A DNA stretch of 60,436 nt. Source: Gammaproteobacteria bacterium (GTDB taxonomy: Bacteria; Pseudomonadota; Gammaproteobacteria; Steroidobacterales; JABDKV01). This document shows, one piece after another, positions 24,923 through 34,240 of this stretch. Within the stretch, counting starts at the first letter, position 1, and every line of letters begins with the position of its first letter. Below the pieces are notes generated by a model. That model searched no databases. It was not told the DNA's origin and was given only the letters and a program-made list of their open reading frames with translations. The position numbers were made by a program, and so were the translations under genes. Where the stretch lies: NCBI GenBank assembly GCA_029862165.1, contig JAOTXU010000019.1:1-60436 (forward strand). Reading direction: 5' to 3'.

Positions 24923-26607
24923 GCGGATCGTTTCTTGGACCGCGATTTCTTCGATGCCGCGCGCTCAATCATTTCGCGAGCATGATCACGCGTTGCCTGG
25001 GTAATTTCCACGCCGCCTAACATTCGTGCCAGTTCTTCAGTGCGCTGTTCCTCGTCCAATTGGCTTAGCCGTGTTCGGGTTGACTTGCCGTCGGTGTGTT
25101 TTCTTACCTGGACATGGTGTTGTGCCTGACTGGCCACCTGTGGCAGGTGTGTAACACACAGCACCTGCGCGGTCTTGCCGACCTGGCGCAGTTTTTTCCC
25201 AACGATTTCGGCAATACCACCACCGACGCCTGAATCGACTTCGTCAAAGATCATCGTCGGCGTGGATTCTGCTGCATTAACCTCAATCGCCAGACTGATG
25301 CGTGACAGTTCGCCACCGGAGGCCACACGTGCCAGCGGTCGCGGTGTCTGTCCGGGATTGGCACTGACGTGAAACTCGATAATGTCACTGCCATTTGCGG
25401 CGCGGCGATCCGGATCGCTGTCGACAACCGTGACAAAGCGTCCACCGGGCATCCCCAGTTCCTGAATCGCCGCGGTAATGCGTCTATCGAGTTTTTTGCT
25501 TGCAGCGAGACGCGCCCCGGTTAACGCTGCGGCCGCCTCATCGTAGGCAGCGGTAGCCGCCTTCAGCGACTCATGTAGAGCTGCCAGATGCGTTTCGGCG
25601 TCGTCGAGCCGGGTAATTTCCAGGCGCAGCGATTCGGCGTGTTGTGGCAGTTGTTCGGGCTCGACGCGGTGCTTGCGTGACAACGACTGCATGCTGGCGA
25701 GTCGTTCTTCGACCGCGTCACGACGGGCCGGATCCAGATCCAGTTTGTCGCAGTATTCAGTTAGACGCGTCGCCGCTTCGCCCACCTGGATTTCTGCATC
25801 GTCCAGCAAAGCGGCGATCTCGGCCAATTTTGTGTCGATGCTGGTCAATGGTGCCAGCAGCCGGCTGGTCTCACCCAGCAACTGCTGTGCCGAGGTCTTG
25901 TCATCGCTCGACAACAGATTCAGCGCTGCACCAGTACCTTCGGCCAACCGACCGGCGTGCATCAGCCGGTGATGCTCGTCGGCCAATTGTGCCGCCTCGC
26001 CCGACAACAAAGCCAATGCATCCAGTTCCTGAATCTGAAACCGCAGCAAGTCCAAACGGGAGTCCTTATCTGACTGGGCCTGCTCCAACTCGGCCAACTC
26101 CGTGGCGGCCTGGTGCCAGCGTGCATATTCGACGGCTACTTTACTGACCAGCTTGCCGTGATTTCCGCTGTCGTCGAGGATTCGACGTTGCACCTGTTTT
26201 TGTGTCAACGACTGATGCAGATGCTGACCGTGAATATCCACCAGCTGTCCGGCCAGCTCGCGCATCGTTTGCAGCGTCACGGCGTGGCCATTGATCCACG
26301 CACGCGAACGTCCTTCGCGGCTGACCACGCGTCGCACGAGGCACTCGCCGTCAGCATCGAGTTCTTTTTCCTGCAACCAGGATGTGACAGATGCATCCGG
26401 AGCAAAGACCGCACTGACCTCTGTTTGTTGCGCGCCATCACGCACGATACCGGCATCGGCACGATCACCGAGCGCCAGACCCAATGCGCCAACCAAGATC
26501 GACTTGCCGGCACCGGTTTCGCCAGTCAATACGGTCATGCCCGGATCGAAATCCAGATCGAGCGCATCGATCACCGCATAATTGCGAACCTGAATCTCGC
26601 GCAGCAT
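24919..26607 (-). CDS. recN: DNA repair protein RecN
   Basis: The 562-residue SMC-like ATPase acts in double-strand break repair. It has the N-terminal Walker A (GETGAGKSILVGALGLALGD, about 29-48), a central coiled coil (about 150-370), the signature ASGGELSRISLAIE and the Walker B PTMIFDEVDSGVGG. It starts 22 bp after nadK ends, so nadK-recN is probably one operon, as in many gammaproteobacteria. The tail is lysine/serine-rich (SKKSRSKKRSA). No LexA box was identified. Confidence 0.95.
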   Translation of the reverse strand: MLREIQVRNYAVIDALDLDFDPGMTVLTGETGAGKSILVGALGLALGDRADAGIVRDGAQQTEVSAVFAPDASVTSWLQEKELDADGECLVRRVVSREGRSRAWINGHAVTLQTMRELAGQLVDIHGQHLHQSLTQKQVQRRILDDSGNHGKLVSKVAVEYARWHQAATELAELEQAQSDKDSRLDLLRFQIQELDALALLSGEAAQLADEHHRLMHAGRLAEGTGAALNLLSSDDKTSAQQLLGETSRLLAPLTSIDTKLAEIAALLDDAEIQVGEAATRLTEYCDKLDLDPARRDAVEERLASMQSLSRKHRVEPEQLPQHAESLRLEITRLDDAETHLAALHESLKAATAAYDEAAAALTGARLAASKKLDRRITAAIQELGMPGGRFVTVVDSDPDRRAANGSDIIEFHVSANPGQTPRPLARVASGGELSRISLAIEVNAAESTPTMIFDEVDSGVGGGIAEIVGKKLRQVGKTAQVLCVTHLPQVASQAQHHVQVRKHTDGKSTRTRLSQLDEEQRTEELARMLGGVEITQATRDHAREMIERAASKKSRSKKRSA

Positions 26608-26629
26608 TAGTTTGATTTGTGCATCGTTT

Positions 26630-27508
26630 TTAGCGCGAGCGACGGGAGTCGTGGCCCCAGGCTAGTTTGGAACGCAGTATGCGAAAATAATCGTATCCCT
26701 TCGGGTGTAGTAGCGTGGCGACGAAGGGTGACTTCTCGATATCGAGCATACCGCCAGGATTGACGTCCGCAATGGGTTTGCCATCGCAACTGATCTGGCC
26801 GGTGACGCCCTTGCGGTCTATCAGGCGCACTTCGACTTTACTGTTGCCGTCAATCACGATCGGCCGGTCACTCAGGGTGTGCGGACAAATCGGGACAACG
26901 ACGATGGCGTCCAGCGACGGCTCGAGTATTGGACCGCCGCAGGACAGTGCGTAGGCGGTCGAGCCTGTCGGTGTGGCGATGATCAGGCCATCGCTGCCAT
27001 GCGTGTTCAGATAGACACCGTTGACGTAGGTCTCGATATCGAGCAGGCGCATGTCGCCGGCACGTTGCAGCACTACGTCGTTGAGCGCATAGCCACTGGC
27101 GGCATTCTCGCCATCGATCTTGGCAACCAGCATCGAACGGGTTTCACTGACATACTCACCGGCCAGGACTTCGTCGATGCGATCGGTCATCTCGTCGGGA
27201 CTGATATCAGCCAGAAATCCCAGACGGCCCCGATTGATGCCCAGCAATGGCGTGTCTTTTGGTGCAGCGAGATGAGTGGCATACAACATCGTTCCATCTC
27301 CGCCGACGGACATCACCAGGTCTGCACGATCAGCCAGGTCGTTGGCGCTTACCATCTCGCAGCCCTTGATCTCACGTTTGTCCAGTGCCAGCAGCAACGG
27401 ACTTGCGCCGCGCTTTTTAAGATAGGGGCCCAGGACCTCCAGGGTGTCCACGACGCTTTGATCCGCGGTATTGCCTACCAGGCCAATCGATTGGAACTTT
27501 GCTGACAT
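26630..27508 (-). CDS. nadK: NAD kinase
   Basis: A 292-residue enzyme that makes NADP+ from NAD+ and ATP. Hallmarks are the GGDGTML motif (in LVMSVGGDGTMLYA) and the glycine-rich ATPTGSTAYALSCGGP loop, plus NRGRLGFLADI. The ATG at 27508 (MSAKFQSIGLVGN) fits the family length. The same frame is open for another 213 codons upstream, but that stretch is antisense to hrcA and has no protein character. It is divergent from hrcA and precedes recN. Confidence 0.95.
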   Translation of the reverse strand: MSAKFQSIGLVGNTADQSVVDTLEVLGPYLKKRGASPLLLALDKREIKGCEMVSANDLADRADLVMSVGGDGTMLYATHLAAPKDTPLLGINRGRLGFLADISPDEMTDRIDEVLAGEYVSETRSMLVAKIDGENAASGYALNDVVLQRAGDMRLLDIETYVNGVYLNTHGSDGLIIATPTGSTAYALSCGGPILEPSLDAIVVVPICPHTLSDRPIVIDGNSKVEVRLIDRKGVTGQISCDGKPIADVNPGGMLDIEKSPFVATLLHPKGYDYFRILRSKLAWGHDSRRSR

Positions 27509-27573
27509 GGCTGCGAGTTTACCCGCGCACTTTTGCGCTTGACAGTGCAACCGCGAGACTGCGAAGCTTTGAT

Positions 27574-27600
27574 CTGGCAGTCTCCACCTGAGAGTGCTAA
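27574..27600 (+). promoter_or_regulatory. CIRCE operator with degenerate left arm
   Basis: CTGGCAGTC (27574-27582), a 9-bp spacer, then a perfect GAGTGCTAA (27592-27600). The consensus is TTAGCACTC-N9-GAGTGCTAA. The right arm is exact, the spacing is exact, and the left arm matches 6 of 9. It lies 44 bp before the hrcA ATG. A TTGACA at 27539-27544 is a possible -35 with no clear -10. HrcA autoregulation is the natural inference. Confidence 0.75.
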
Positions 27601-27644
27601 TTCTTTGGGAAAAGATCAATTTTCGTGATTTACAGGCCTCGTCC

Positions 27645-28685
27645 ATGACTGACGCAGTACCCAATGAACGCGCGCTACAGTTATTGAAGACACTGGTGCA
27701 GCGGTACATCCGGGAGGGGCACCCCGTGGGATCGCGCACATTGGCACGCGAATCTGCGCTTGATGTCAGCCCAGCGACGATTCGTAACATCATGGCGGAT
27801 CTCGAAGAGTGTGGGTTGGTGTCCTCCCCGCACACATCGGCAGGCCGGGTTCCAACCGCCGCTGGTTTGCGGGTATTCGTCGATACGCTGGTCGCCGTTA
27901 AACCCCTGCAAAGAAAAATCGCCGACGAAATAGAGAGCGGATTCGCCGAACCGGTCGTGTCGTCACAGGAACTGGTAACGACCGCCTCGAAGCTGCTGTC
28001 ACAAGTGACGCACCTGGCCGGCGTGGTGACCGTGCCACGCAGGAAACACGGGCAACTGCGGCAGATCGAATTTCTGCAGTTATCCAACAACCGCGTACTC
28101 GCGATCATCGTTGTCAACGAGCGTGAGGTGCAAAACCGCATTCTCAAGCTGGACAGGAACTACAGCGAAAGTGAGCTGCGTCAGGCGGCGAATTATCTTA
28201 CTGAGCAATTTGCCGGAAACGATGTCAGCGATGTCCGCACCAGCTTGCTCGAAGAACTCAAGCAAGCACGCCAGTCGATGAACGAGATGATGCTAAACGC
28301 CATCGCGATGGCGCAACGCGCGTTTGCCCAAGGTGACAACGAAGAAGACTTTGTTTTGGCCGGCAAGACCAATCTGATGGACTTTGCCGAATTGTCTGAT
28401 GTCGATAAGCTGCGGCAGTTATTCGACGTTTTTAATCGAAAACGCGACATCCTGCATTTGCTGGACCAATGTTCCAGAGCCGATGGCGTACAGATATTTA
28501 TCGGCAAGGAATCGGGCTACGAAGCCCTGGATGAATGCAGTGTTGTAAGCGCGCCCTATACGGTCGATGACGAGGTTGTGGGAGTGCTGGGTGTCATTGG
28601 ACCGACCCGAATGGCCTACGAGCGCGTCATCCCCATCGTGGATGTCACTGCACGGTTGTTGGGACAGGCCTTGAAAATGCCCTGA
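27645..28685 (+). CDS. hrcA: Heat-inducible transcription repressor HrcA
   Basis: The 346-residue repressor binds CIRCE and is kept active by GroE. It has an N-terminal winged helix (ALQLLKTLVQRYIREGHPVG, SPATIRNIMADLEECGLV, PHTSAGRVPTAAGLR) and a C-terminal GAF-like dimer domain ending GVIGPTRMAYERVIPIVDVT. The ATG at 27645 (MTDAVPNERALQ) is preferred over an upstream in-frame GTG at 27594 that lies inside the CIRCE element. It heads the hrcA-grpE-dnaK-dnaJ block, with an 86-bp gap before grpE. Confidence 0.95.
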   Translation: MTDAVPNERALQLLKTLVQRYIREGHPVGSRTLARESALDVSPATIRNIMADLEECGLVSSPHTSAGRVPTAAGLRVFVDTLVAVKPLQRKIADEIESGFAEPVVSSQELVTTASKLLSQVTHLAGVVTVPRRKHGQLRQIEFLQLSNNRVLAIIVVNEREVQNRILKLDRNYSESELRQAANYLTEQFAGNDVSDVRTSLLEELKQARQSMNEMMLNAIAMAQRAFAQGDNEEDFVLAGKTNLMDFAELSDVDKLRQLFDVFNRKRDILHLLDQCSRADGVQIFIGKESGYEALDECSVVSAPYTVDDEVVGVLGVIGPTRMAYERVIPIVDVTARLLGQALKMP

Positions 28686-28720
28686 TTGCCACGATATTGC
28701 TTAAGTAGGCTGCGTGACAA

Positions 28721-28729
28721 TGGTATTCT
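28721..28729 (+). promoter_or_regulatory. Possible extended -10 promoter for grpE
   Basis: TGG-TATTCT gives a TGn extended -10 about 40 bp before the grpE GTG. The -35 region (TTAAGT at 17-bp spacing) is poor. No sigma-32 type pair was convincing. Confidence 0.3.
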
Positions 28730-28771
28730 GAATTAAGTTTAACTTGTAACTAACTGACAAAGGTAGAATTT

Positions 28772-29326
28772 GTGGAAGAGCAAACGGCCGCAAACGAGGA
28801 GGCCAGTAACCCGGAGATCGACCAGGCGGCTGAGGAGCCGACCGTCGAGAGCCTGCAGGCAGCGCTGGTGGATGCCGAAGCGCAGATGCAGACCAGCCAG
28901 GATCAGTTCTTGCGAGCGGCGGCTGAGCTGGAAAATTTCCGCAAGCGGGCCGGGCGTGATCTGGAGTTTGCCCGAAAGTACGGGCTGGAAACCTTTGCGG
29001 CGGAACTGCTGCAAGTACGTGACAGTTTGGAATTGGGGCTGGCCGCAGAGGAGGCTTCGCTCGAATCTTTGCATGAAGGGACTGAGATGACCTTGCGCCT
29101 GTTTGGTCAGGTCATGAAAAAGTTTGGCATCGTGCAGATCGACCCAAAGGGAGAACCGTTTGATCCGCTGTTGCACGAAGCAATGGTAATGCTGGAGTCG
29201 GATGCCGAACCCAACACGATCATTGAAGTCGTGCAAAAGGGTTACCAGATCAACGACAGGTTATTGCGTCCGGCGCGTGTGGTCGTGGCCAAAGCGGCCG
29301 AAGAGAATTCCGGGGATACGGCTTGA
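28772..29326 (+). CDS. grpE: Nucleotide exchange factor GrpE
   Basis: The 184-residue DnaK co-chaperone drives ADP release from DnaK. It shows an acidic disordered N-terminus, a long helix ([20 protein letters not shown]), the family signature [13 protein letters not shown] and the beta-wing end [20 protein letters not shown]. The start is GTG with AAAGG upstream. It lies 58 bp before dnaK. Confidence 0.95.
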   Translation: MEEQTAANEEASNPEIDQAAEEPTVESLQAALVDAEAQMQTSQDQFLRAAAELENFRKRAGRDLEFARKYGLETFAAELLQVRDSLELGLAAEEASLESLHEGTEMTLRLFGQVMKKFGIVQIDPKGEPFDPLLHEAMVMLESDAEPNTIIEVVQKGYQINDRLLRPARVVVAKAAEENSGDTA

Positions 29327-29384
29327 ACTATGCAGTGCCGGGCCCCACTTAGAAGTTATTGATTATGATGTTTGGAGAATTTCT

Positions 29385-31304
29385 ATGAGTAAGATCATCG
29401 GCATCGACCTGGGCACGACGAACTCGTGCGTTGCCGTCATGGAGGGCGATAAGCCCCGCGTAATTGAAAACAGCGAGGGCGATAGAACGACGCCGTCGAT
29501 GGTCGCCTTTAACAAGGAAGGTGAGGTGTTGGTCGGGCAGCCTGCAAAACGGCAGGCGGTCACTAATCCGGATAACACGCTGTTCGCGATCAAACGGCTG
29601 ATTGGCCGGCGATTCAGCGACGACGTCGTGCAAAAAGACGTTGACATGGTGCCGTACAAGATTATTGCGGCGGATAACGGTGACGCGTGGGTGGACGTCA
29701 ATGGCGACAAGATGGCGCCACCTGAGATTTCGGCACGCGTCCTGATGAAGATGAAGCAGACGGCGGAAGACTACCTGGGTGAGAAAGTCACCGAGGCGGT
29801 CATTACCGTGCCGGCCTATTTCAACGATTCCCAGCGCCAGGCGACCAAGGATGCGGGCAAGATCGCCGGTCTGGAGGTCAAGCGGATCATCAACGAACCC
29901 ACCGCGGCGGCGCTGGCGTATGGCATGGACAAGAAGCGCGGTGACGTAAAGATCGCGGTGTATGACCTCGGTGGCGGTACCTTTGATATTTCGATCATCG
30001 AGATTGCCGATGTCGATGGCGAGCACCAGTTTGAAGTGTTGTCCACCAATGGTGACACCTTCCTGGGTGGCGAGGACTTTGATCTTCGAATCATCGAATA
30101 TCTTGCCAGTGGTTTTGAAAAAGACAGTGGCATCGACATCCGCAAGGATTCACTGGCAATGCAGCGGCTCAAGGAAGCAGCCGAGAAGGCGAAGATCGAA
30201 TTGTCATCTTCACAGCAGACCGAAGTGAACCTGCCTTATATTACTGCCGATGCGAGCGGACCGAAGCATCTTACGATCAAACTTACCCGTGCAAAGCTGG
30301 AATCGCTGGTTGAAGATCTGGTCAAGCGTACGATCGAACCTTGTCGGATTGCGGTCAAGGATGCGGGCTTGTCGACCAGTGATATCGACGATGTGATCTT
30401 GGTCGGTGGACAGACGCGCATGCCTTTAGTGCAACAGGCCGTTAATGACTTTTTCGGACAAGAGCCGCGCAAGGACGTAAACGCCGACGAAGCGGTGGCC
30501 GTAGGCGCCGCCATTCAGGGTGGTGTGCTGTCCGGGGACGTTAAAGATGTGTTGTTGCTCGATGTAACGCCGTTGTCACTGGGCATCGAGACGATGGGTG
30601 GCGTGATGACGCGTCTGATCGAGAAGAACACGACGATCCCCACTAAAGCGACCCAGGTATTTTCTACTGCCGAGGATAATCAAACGGCGGTGACTATCCA
30701 TGTGTTGCAGGGCGAGCGTCAGCGCTCGGCCGACAACAAGTCACTCGGCCGTTTCGATCTCAGCGATTTACCGCCCGCGCCACGCGGTATCCCGCAGGTT
30801 GAAGTTAGCTTTGATATCGACGCCAACGGCATTCTCAATGTGTCGGCCAAGGACAAGGCAACGGGCAAAGAGCAGAACATCATCATCAAGGCGTCGAGTG
30901 GACTGGCCGATGAAGAGATCGAGCAGATGGTTCGCGATGCCGAGGCGCATGCTGATGAAGACCGCAAGTTCCGCGAATTGGTTGACACGCGCAATCAGGC
31001 CGATGCTCTGTTACATGCTACCGAGAAGTCGCTGGAGGATCTGGGCGAGAAAGTCACTGCTGAGGAACGCTCGGCGATCGAAGCGGCCAGTAATGATCTC
31101 AAGGATGCACTCAAAAGCGACGACAAATCGAGGATTGAAGCCAAGACGCGGGCGCTTGCTGAGGCATCAGCGAGTCTGGCGCAACGTGTCTACGAAGAGG
31201 CGCAGCAGGATGCCAAGAGTGCCGATGATTCAGGTGAAAGCCAGGAAGATGATGTAGTCGACGCAGAGTTTGAGGAAGTCAAAGAGCAGGGCGGCAACAA
31301 GTAA
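29385..31304 (+). CDS. dnaK: Chaperone DnaK (Hsp70)
   Basis: A 639-residue Hsp70. The nucleotide-binding domain opens [20 protein letters not shown] and carries [14 protein letters not shown] and [11 protein letters not shown]; the substrate domain follows [17 protein letters not shown]; the lid ends in an acidic tail with [10 protein letters not shown]. The ATG at 29385 with GGAG upstream fixes the N-terminus. An upstream in-frame extension lies in the grpE coding region and is spurious. It is followed 30 bp later by dnaJ. Confidence 0.97.
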   Translation: MSKIIGIDLGTTNSCVAVMEGDKPRVIENSEGDRTTPSMVAFNKEGEVLVGQPAKRQAVTNPDNTLFAIKRLIGRRFSDDVVQKDVDMVPYKIIAADNGDAWVDVNGDKMAPPEISARVLMKMKQTAEDYLGEKVTEAVITVPAYFNDSQRQATKDAGKIAGLEVKRIINEPTAAALAYGMDKKRGDVKIAVYDLGGGTFDISIIEIADVDGEHQFEVLSTNGDTFLGGEDFDLRIIEYLASGFEKDSGIDIRKDSLAMQRLKEAAEKAKIELSSSQQTEVNLPYITADASGPKHLTIKLTRAKLESLVEDLVKRTIEPCRIAVKDAGLSTSDIDDVILVGGQTRMPLVQQAVNDFFGQEPRKDVNADEAVAVGAAIQGGVLSGDVKDVLLLDVTPLSLGIETMGGVMTRLIEKNTTIPTKATQVFSTAEDNQTAVTIHVLQGERQRSADNKSLGRFDLSDLPPAPRGIPQVEVSFDIDANGILNVSAKDKATGKEQNIIIKASSGLADEEIEQMVRDAEAHADEDRKFRELVDTRNQADALLHATEKSLEDLGEKVTAEERSAIEAASNDLKDALKSDDKSRIEAKTRALAEASASLAQRVYEEAQQDAKSADDSGESQEDDVVDAEFEEVKEQGGNK

Positions 31305-31334
31305 CACAGGAGCCGAGCCACGTCCGCAAAAACC

Positions 31335-32471
31335 ATGTCACAACGTGATTTGTATGAAGTGCTCGAGGTAGCGCGCAACGCGACGGACGCCGAAATCAAA
31401 AAGGCGTACCGTCGTCTTGCTATGAAGCACCATCCGGATCGTAATCTGGACGACACTGAGGCCGAGGCTAGCTTTAAAGAGATCAAGATGGCGTACGAAG
31501 TGTTGAGCGATCAGCGCAAACGTGCCGCCTACGATCAATTTGGTCATGCCGGTGTCGATGGCAGTGCCGGCGGCGGTCCGGGTGGTTTCGATCCCGGTGA
31601 TGTATTCGGCGATATTTTTGGCGATGTGTTCGGCGATATTTTTGGTGCTGGTGGGCGCCGGCGCGCCAGCCAGGTCTATCGTGGCGCGGACCTGCTTTAT
31701 CAGCTCGATCTGGATCTGGAACAGGCTGTTGGTGGTGCCAGCGTCAATATTGATGTGCCGACTATGGTGGCCTGTGCGTCGTGTGATGGCAGCGGTGCAG
31801 CAGACGGCAGCAAGGCCGAATCCTGTGGTACCTGTGGTGGACGTGGCCAGGTGCGCATGCAACAGGGTTTTTTCTCCGTACAACAGACCTGTCCACGCTG
31901 TAAGGGCGCCGGTCAGGTCATCACCAAGCCCTGCGGCGAGTGTGCTGGCCAGGGTCGCACCCGCAAGACCCGGACCCTGTCGGTCAAAGTGCCCGCCGGT
32001 GTCGATACTGGCGATCGCATACGATTGACCGGTGAAGGCGAGGCCGGCCGCTCTGGCGGGCCGTCGGGTGATCTTTACGTTGAAGTCAGGGTTCGTCCGC
32101 ATGCGATCTTCGAGCGCAATGGCGCGGACTTGTCCAGCGAAGTACCCGTCAACTACGCTACTGCGGTACTCGGTGGTTCGGTGGACGTGCCGACACTGGA
32201 AGGCCAAGTCGCACTCAAGATTCCTGCCGGTACTCAGTCGGGCCGTGTGTTTCGTTTGCGTGGCAAGGGCGTGAAACCGGTTCGTGGCACGGCGCCTGGC
32301 GATCTGCATTGCCGGGTGGTCGTTGAGACTCCGGTAAGTTTGAGTCGTGAACAGAAGGAGTTGTTAAAACAGTTTGACGATTCATTGAACGCCGACAGCG
32401 GACGCCATAACCCGCGTTCGCGTACGTGGGTTGACGGTGTGAAGACCTTTTTTGATGATTTGCGCTCCTGA
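31335..32471 (+). CDS. dnaJ: Chaperone DnaJ (Hsp40)
   Basis: A 378-residue type I Hsp40 that delivers clients to DnaK and stimulates its ATPase. It has a J domain with the HPD tripeptide ([11 protein letters not shown]), a G/F-rich linker ([17 protein letters not shown]), four zinc-finger CxxCxGxG repeats ([32 protein letters not shown]) and C-terminal beta domains. It ends 21 bp before dapB, with which it may be co-transcribed. Confidence 0.97.
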   Translation: MSQRDLYEVLEVARNATDAEIKKAYRRLAMKHHPDRNLDDTEAEASFKEIKMAYEVLSDQRKRAAYDQFGHAGVDGSAGGGPGGFDPGDVFGDIFGDVFGDIFGAGGRRRASQVYRGADLLYQLDLDLEQAVGGASVNIDVPTMVACASCDGSGAADGSKAESCGTCGGRGQVRMQQGFFSVQQTCPRCKGAGQVITKPCGECAGQGRTRKTRTLSVKVPAGVDTGDRIRLTGEGEAGRSGGPSGDLYVEVRVRPHAIFERNGADLSSEVPVNYATAVLGGSVDVPTLEGQVALKIPAGTQSGRVFRLRGKGVKPVRGTAPGDLHCRVVVETPVSLSREQKELLKQFDDSLNADSGRHNPRSRTWVDGVKTFFDDLRS

Positions 32472-32492
32472 CCGGATCGCTTGGAGGTGGCC

Positions 32493-33281
32493 ATGAGTCT
32501 GCGGGTAGCAGTGCTGGGTGCCGGTGGCCGGATGGGGCAGGCGCTGATCAATGCCATCGAAGCCCAGGACGACGACGGAATCACGCTGGTCGGCGCACTG
32601 GTTCGTGCCGGGAGTGCGGCTGTCGGCAAGGCGGCCGGGCCGGAGGCCAGCTATACCGATCAACCGGTGAGTGCACTCGACAACGCCGAGGTCGCAATTG
32701 ACTTTACCCTACCGGGTGCTTTCAACAGCAACGTGACCGCCTGCCTGGAAGCACGTTGCCCGATGGTAATCGGTACTACCGGGTTGTCAGCGGCGCAAAT
32801 GACGCGGTTGCGAGATGTGGGGCGCGATCTGCCTGTCGTGTGGTCGCCCAATATGAGTGTTGGCGTGAATCTATGCTTTCGCCTGACTCAGCTGGCTGCG
32901 GCCGCCTTGAAAAAAGACTACGACGCGGAGATTGTAGACGAGCATCATCGCTACAAACGCGACGTGCCGTCCGGTACCGCATTGCATTTTGGCGAGCTGA
33001 TTGCGGCCGCCAGGGGTCAACCGTTTGACGAGGTCAAGGATTTTCGCGCGGCGGGGAAGAATCGTCAGCGCCATCGCGGCGCGATCGGCTTTTCTTCTGT
33101 ACGAGCTGGCGCCGAGCCGGGCAAGCATTCGGTTTTGTTCTGTTCTGAGACTGAAACGGTCGAGATTCGTCACCAGGCCATGCATCGTGGCGCATTCGCC
33201 GATGGCGCATTGTTGGCCGCACGCTGGGTGTCCGCGCGCCAGCCAGGACTCTATACAATGGATGATGTCCTCGGGTTGTAG
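32493..33281 (+). CDS. dapB: 4-hydroxy-tetrahydrodipicolinate reductase
   Basis: A 262-residue NAD(P)H enzyme of the diaminopimelate/lysine pathway. The dinucleotide loop is VAVLGAGGRMGQAL, the catalytic region is DEHHRYKRDVPSGTAL, and the C-terminus closes RQPGLYTMDDVLGL. The ATG at 32493 follows GGAGGTGG; an in-frame TTG at 32481 overlaps that site and is unlikely. It is slightly shorter than the E. coli enzyme (273). Confidence 0.95.
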   Translation: MSLRVAVLGAGGRMGQALINAIEAQDDDGITLVGALVRAGSAAVGKAAGPEASYTDQPVSALDNAEVAIDFTLPGAFNSNVTACLEARCPMVIGTTGLSAAQMTRLRDVGRDLPVVWSPNMSVGVNLCFRLTQLAAAALKKDYDAEIVDEHHRYKRDVPSGTALHFGELIAAARGQPFDEVKDFRAAGKNRQRHRGAIGFSSVRAGAEPGKHSVLFCSETETVEIRHQAMHRGAFADGALLAARWVSARQPGLYTMDDVLGL

Positions 33282-33380
33282 AGTTTTGACCGATTCCATC
33301 TGTCGCTCGCCCAGTTTGACACGCATTCTTAAAAAACAGTTTGTGCAGCAGCAGCCGGCCATGGCCAGGCATTGATCTAA

Positions 33381-33401
33381 AATGAATGATTCTTATTCAT
33401 T
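33381..33401. promoter_or_regulatory. Fur-box-like palindrome
   Basis: AATGAAT and ATTCATT flank a 7-nt centre (GATTCTT). The AT-rich pattern resembles Fur sites (AATGATT core). It lies in the 235-bp gap after dapB, about 65 bp upstream of a possible promoter for the next gene. fur itself is in this window. Assignment is tentative. Confidence 0.35.
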
Positions 33402-33465
33402 ACGGAAGCGCGCAGTGTCTGACCCAGGGTTTTATGTCAAGTCCGGCTCCGGCGGTGTCGAGCGG

Positions 33466-33474
33466 TGCTATATT
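33466..33474 (+). promoter_or_regulatory. Possible extended -10 promoter
   Basis: TGC-TATATT gives an extended -10, 43 bp before the ATG of the VPLPGA-type protein. The -35 is weak. Confidence 0.4.
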
Positions 33475-33516
33475 CACTTCAACTAGCACTACTCAATAAT
33501 CCAACGGTAGAACAAC

Positions 33517-34110
33517 ATGAAGACCAAGCATATTCTGGTGGGCGCCGTCGCGGTATTCGGTTTGGCCCTCGGCGTCCAGGTCTCGAACGCTGCGACTATC
33601 TGTTCGGGCTGCGAAGCGATCGACGGTGCCCCGGGAACCTATCTGGGACCGTACAACACGATCACTTCGGATCACGGGACTTTCACCCACACCGACCTCG
33701 TTGACAATGTCGGCAACATGACTTCCTTTGTGGACTTCTGGGTGTTCGATCTGGACGGGGGTGGTTCCGTGTCAATGTCGGCTAATTACACGACGTTGAC
33801 AGGCATAAATAACTTCGCGGGAACACTGTGGAGCGATGGAGGTTCGACGAACTGCGGGTCTGCAATCCCGACTGGCTGTTCAGTTATCGCTCTCGGTTTG
33901 ATGTTGGGCAGCGCCAGCGGCAACAACTGGGAAATCCTTACTAGTCTCGCAACCGGCCGCTACATACTCGAGATTAGCGGTGAGACACGCATCAACGGGT
34001 CCAGTGCTTATTCGGGCCAGCTGGGTACTGTCGTTCCGTTACCAGGCGCATTCATACTTCTTGCTACAAGCCTGATGGGACTGGGGTTTGTCAGACGAAA
34101 GCAGACCTGA
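33517..34110 (+). CDS. Secreted PEP-CTERM-like (VPLPGA) sorting-signal protein
   Basis: A 197-residue secreted protein with a signal peptide (MKTKHILVGAVAVFGLALGV, cleavage after about SNA, residue 25). The body is Ser/Thr/Gly-rich and contains a few cysteines (CSGC near 29-32, NCG, GCS). The C-terminus has the tripartite sorting signal: VVPLPGA, a hydrophobic helix, then VRRK. VPxPxA signals are recognised by exosortases in bacteria that make extracellular polysaccharide; the protein is processed and exported to the matrix. The body matches no family I recognise. It interrupts the gap between dapB and carA. No exosortase is in the window. Confidence 0.82.
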   Translation: MKTKHILVGAVAVFGLALGVQVSNAATICSGCEAIDGAPGTYLGPYNTITSDHGTFTHTDLVDNVGNMTSFVDFWVFDLDGGGSVSMSANYTTLTGINNFAGTLWSDGGSTNCGSAIPTGCSVIALGLMLGSASGNNWEILTSLATGRYILEISGETRINGSSAYSGQLGTVVPLPGAFILLATSLMGLGFVRRKQT

Positions 34111-34163
34111 CCGATACTCACGATAGTCGACAGAACCCGACCGCTCCAGTAGAATCCTCGTCT

Positions 34164-34191
34164 CGGGACAGTGCCTGGTCGGCCTGTCCCG
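34164..34191 (+). promoter_or_regulatory. Hairpin between the VPLPGA gene and carA
   Basis: CGGGACAG and CTGTCCCG form an 8-bp perfect stem with a 12-nt loop. There is no strong T-run after it (TTCGTGTAT), so it may be a weak terminator or part of the carAB leader. Confidence 0.45.
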
Positions 34192-34240
34192 TTCGTGTAT
34201 GTGCGTCTTGCGCATCACGCTGGCAGAGGAACTTCAGGGT

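Noticed and set aside
27509..28147. 213-codon upstream extension of nadK
   Set aside because: It is antisense to hrcA, has no protein-like composition and would make NAD kinase far too long; ATG 27508 fits the family.
29202..29384. 61-codon upstream extension of dnaK
   Set aside because: It overlaps grpE in another frame; the [14 protein letters not shown] start with GGAG upstream is standard.
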